The notes under the pieces are model-generated. The model searched no databases, had not been told where the DNA came from, and saw only the letters and a program-made list of their open reading frames with translations. This document shows positions 20,760 through 22,901 of a stretch of 22,901 nt of DNA, piece by piece. This stretch comes from a virus: positions 1 to 22,901 of IMG/VR virus record IMGVR_UViG_3300030118_000433; one strand, written 5' to 3'. Each line of letters starts with the position of its first letter. Position 1 is the first letter of the stretch. The translations under genes and the position numbers were made by a program.

Positions 20760-22133
20760 TTACACCCCTTCTAGGTTAAACAGTGCGTGTGACTCAGGAA
20801 GAGTAATCTCTAAACCAGCTTCGGTTAAGATCATATCTTTTCTTAAATCCTCATCAGCCGCCTGTACATTAGTCATAACCTGAGTGTCACGATTGATACC
20901 GTTACCAATTAATGGACGATAAGCAAGCTGTGTCATATCAGCCATGAGCATAAACCCAGATGCAATTCCTCTAAACAATGGCTCTTTGACAAGGTTCAAC
21001 TTTCCGTGAATGGTATCAATCACCATTACAGAATGTCCGAAAGCACCTTCTCTTGAATCAAAGTTTAGTCTGAAAGGCATGTTGTTTGAAGATCCGATAG
21101 ATGCATCAAGAAACGCACCATCACCTAACTTGTTAAAGAATGTAATGACTGGTAAACTACATAGTACTAGCTTCTCTGCCATCCCACCTCTAGCTGGATC
21201 AAAAATAACTTCAAGATCACTGAGTAATCTATCGTATGTTAATTCAGCTTGTGCAACACTACGATGATATGCATTTCCAGAAGAATAGGAAAGTGCAGAA
21301 TCATCTGTTACTGGTGACACATTCTTTACAATGTGACCGACTAGACCTTCAGAGTACTGGATACCACCTACACGAGCTTTTTGACCAAAGAGCATAGCTC
21401 TTTCAATGTCAATCTTGTGCTCACGCAGTTTGGTAGCCCAGATACGATTCCACTCTTCAGCATACCCACGATAGCGAGTTGCATAAGCAGTGTTGGTCAT
21501 TTCTGCCGCTGTTTTAAAAATCTGGGTGTACCCAAAGTCATCTTCTATTTCAGAAGAGAATACATCGGGGGAACCAGAACCTTCTTCATAGGAAGTACCT
21601 ATGATTTGAGCTACGTCATTATCAGCTAAAACATTACTTCCGCTGACAGCAGACACATCAATTATTTTACCAGTAAATGATGAATCAGCACTTGCATGAC
21701 TTACTCCTGACTCTACTCTAACTAATGCCTGACCGTATCCGTCTGTGTCGTCTTTCGTTCCGATAGCCAAGACCATACCTTTTACTAGGTATTCGACAGC
21801 GGCTCCACCAGCAGTATCAACAGTAAATGAATACGAAGAACCTGCGGAAACAGCGGAACCACTATTTACAGCACCTTTAAGAAGCAAGGAGCGATCTGTA
21901 AAACTGATTCGGTTACGATTTTCTAAATAACGGAACACTGGGTCATCGGTAGGTGCTTTAGCAACCTGATTTAGATAGACGAAAAATGGAGATTCCTCTG
22001 GAACCAACTCGGCAACTCTGTCGCCGAAATTAAATATTCGTCTTCTATCCGGTCTTTGACCTACACTAGCATCAGAGGTAGTAGCAGTAATATCACTGGA
22101 CTTTAATACTCCAGAATTGAATGATATTGCCAT
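20760..22133 (-). CDS. Major capsid protein
   Basis: This protein has 457 residues, the size and place (immediately after a scaffold-like gene and before a decoration-like gene) of a tailed-phage major capsid protein with an HK97-type fold. The N-terminal arm includes GQRPDRRRIFNFGDRV (25-40) and ESPFFVYLNQ (47-56). The C-terminal part (HGKLNLVKEPLFRG, ADMTQLAYRPLIG, RKDMILTEAGLEITLPESHA) follows the pattern seen at the end of SU10/DUF5309-like capsid proteins: '..g...v....f.......LD...v.lr.l.g.......K...ltE.gL.i.n..A'. AAAGGT lies before the ATG. Highly expressed structural genes usually have such good start contexts. The family within the HK97 fold is uncertain. Confidence 0.8.
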   Translation of the reverse strand: MAISFNSGVLKSSDITATTSDASVGQRPDRRRIFNFGDRVAELVPEESPFFVYLNQVAKAPTDDPVFRYLENRNRISFTDRSLLLKGAVNSGSAVSAGSSYSFTVDTAGGAAVEYLVKGMVLAIGTKDDTDGYGQALVRVESGVSHASADSSFTGKIIDVSAVSGSNVLADNDVAQIIGTSYEEGSGSPDVFSSEIEDDFGYTQIFKTAAEMTNTAYATRYRGYAEEWNRIWATKLREHKIDIERAMLFGQKARVGGIQYSEGLVGHIVKNVSPVTDDSALSYSSGNAYHRSVAQAELTYDRLLSDLEVIFDPARGGMAEKLVLCSLPVITFFNKLGDGAFLDASIGSSNNMPFRLNFDSREGAFGHSVMVIDTIHGKLNLVKEPLFRGIASGFMLMADMTQLAYRPLIGNGINRDTQVMTNVQAADEDLRKDMILTEAGLEITLPESHALFNLEGV

Positions 22134-22166
22134 TTTGTTACCTTTGTGTTATGTGGTTATTATTAA

Positions 22167-22901
22167 TCACGGTAATCTTCCAGAGCTACTGGTTGCCATG
22201 ATTGAATCAAACATATTGTCTGTATCATTCTTTTTAGGCATTGGTGGCTCTCCTTGGAGAACTCCTGCTGTGCGAGGAGCCTGCTGTGCCGCAGTTACCG
22301 CTTCCATTGTATCATTATTAGCAACGGATTGACCGTTCTGCATCTGCCAAAGTTTAACTAGATTGTTTAAACCTACTCTCTCTTTAGGCTGTGTCGTAAA
22401 CTGCAAGAACTCCTGAATGTCATCATCGGACATTTTATAAGTTCCTCTCAGTTCATTCACAGTGTTTTGCATTTGCATTTCAGCCTGTATCTGTTGCTGT
22501 TGTTGGGATAACGCAGATTGCAATCTCTGTTGTACCAGATTCTCTATCTTGTTATTAACGTACCGTCCTGATTCAGAGTTTTCATCTGTAAACGCATCCC
22601 AAGGATTGAAATCATCCTTGCCTACTGTTTGCTCTGGTTGCTGTTGTGTTTTGTTTCCGGCTATACCATCCTCAAGAACCTGAACTAAATCAGGTCTCTG
22701 TTCTAGTAGCTGTAGTATCTGAGCACCTTGTTGCAATCTGGCATTTTCGGCCTGTGACCGATCATACATAGACTGAAACTTTTTAGCCTCAGCTTGATAA
22801 TCTACAGCAGGAACTTCTTCCTGTGCTGGTTCTTGTTCTTCAGCAACAAGCTGTGGGCCTGCCTGCTGGCTGATGATATCCTCTTCAAAAGTACTATTAG
22901 C
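22167..22901 (-). CDS. Scaffold-like protein, 5' end missing
   Basis: The frame is open from base 22901, so the gene is cut by the window edge and its true start lies outside; the internal ATG at 22769 is not the start. At least 244 codons are visible. The sequence is Gln/Glu-rich, acidic and helical (EEQEPAQEEVPAVDYQAEAK, then SQAENARLQQGAQILQLLEQ, later RLQSALSQQQQQIQAEMQMQ). It has an unstructured acidic N-terminal part and a coiled coil, as capsid scaffolding proteins have. It ends 33 nt before the major capsid gene, the classic scaffold-capsid order. No protease motif was noticed in the visible part. Confidence 0.7.
   Translation of the reverse strand, partial: ANSTFEEDIISQQAGPQLVAEEQEPAQEEVPAVDYQAEAKKFQSMYDRSQAENARLQQGAQILQLLEQRPDLVQVLEDGIAGNKTQQQPEQTVGKDDFNPWDAFTDENSESGRYVNNKIENLVQQRLQSALSQQQQQIQAEMQMQNTVNELRGTYKMSDDDIQEFLQFTTQPKERVGLNNLVKLWQMQNGQSVANNDTMEAVTAAQQAPRTAGVLQGEPPMPKKNDTDNMFDSIMATSSSGRLP

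Noticed and set aside
22167-22769. Complete 200-codon gene starting at the ATG at 22769
   Set aside because: The frame stays open without a stop to the window edge with the same Gln/Glu-rich composition, so the ATG is internal and the gene is partial.
1-22901. tRNA genes, CRISPR arrays, insertion sequences, integrase/att sites
   Set aside because: No cloverleaf-like sequence, direct repeat-spacer array, transposase or recombinase motif, or flanking terminal repeat was seen; coding density leaves almost no room for them.

Overview
The window is part of the virion-structure region of an AT-rich, tailed double-stranded DNA phage. It is probably a marine (pelagic) phage with a short, podovirus-like tail. 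The evidence is near-wall-to-wall coding on the minus strand, 1-4 nt stop/start overlaps (TAATG, TAGTG, ATGA), and a capsid gene that follows a scaffold-like gene. Large internal-virion-type proteins lie at the distal end, and I see no sheath, tape-measure, integrase, replication or tRNA gene. Gene families such as the lysine-rich DUFs, the YadA-head-like fibre and the DYEEGTW fibre terminus are ones I associate with marine phage genomes. The exact phage genus and host cannot be read from this window.

Layout in transcription order, from right (22901) to left. (1) Head genes: a scaffold-like protein truncated by the window end, the major capsid protein, and a small beta-rich decoration-like protein. 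They are followed by a GC-rich hairpin in one of the few real intergenic gaps. (2) A zinc-ribbon protein leads into seven consecutive small, extremely basic proteins (18546-20051). Three of these are only 28-56 residues long. Several use GTG starts. (3) A connector set: a 413-residue protein with an adaptor-like head and a long coiled coil, then two short genes that together look like one adaptor split in two. (4) A 1100-residue fibre with about 20 YadA-head-like repeats, followed by a cassette of small genes. One of these is a 12-codon peptide, MCKCCKCKDCNC, with its own ribosome binding site. (5) A run of small membrane proteins (9887-11555): a VanZ/DUF2238-like protein, a lipoprotein, a type II coiled-coil membrane protein, an MscS-like mini-protein and an XhlA-like tail-anchored protein. 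This is plausibly the lysis/envelope block, though I found no endolysin. (6) Tail and ejection proteins: an 831-residue stabilisation/tail-like protein, a 229-residue structural protein, and three large proteins (415, 405 and 1332 residues) with the composition of internal ejection proteins.

At the extreme left a single plus-strand ORF (2-199) converges on the 3' end of the operon and overlaps it by 11 nt, which marks a transcription-unit boundary.

The most noteworthy features are the Cys-rich micro-ORF, the basic-protein cluster, the MscS-like domain, the split adaptor, the capsid-distal hairpin and the overlapping lipoprotein region. Functional names rest on reading motifs by eye; no database search was possible.
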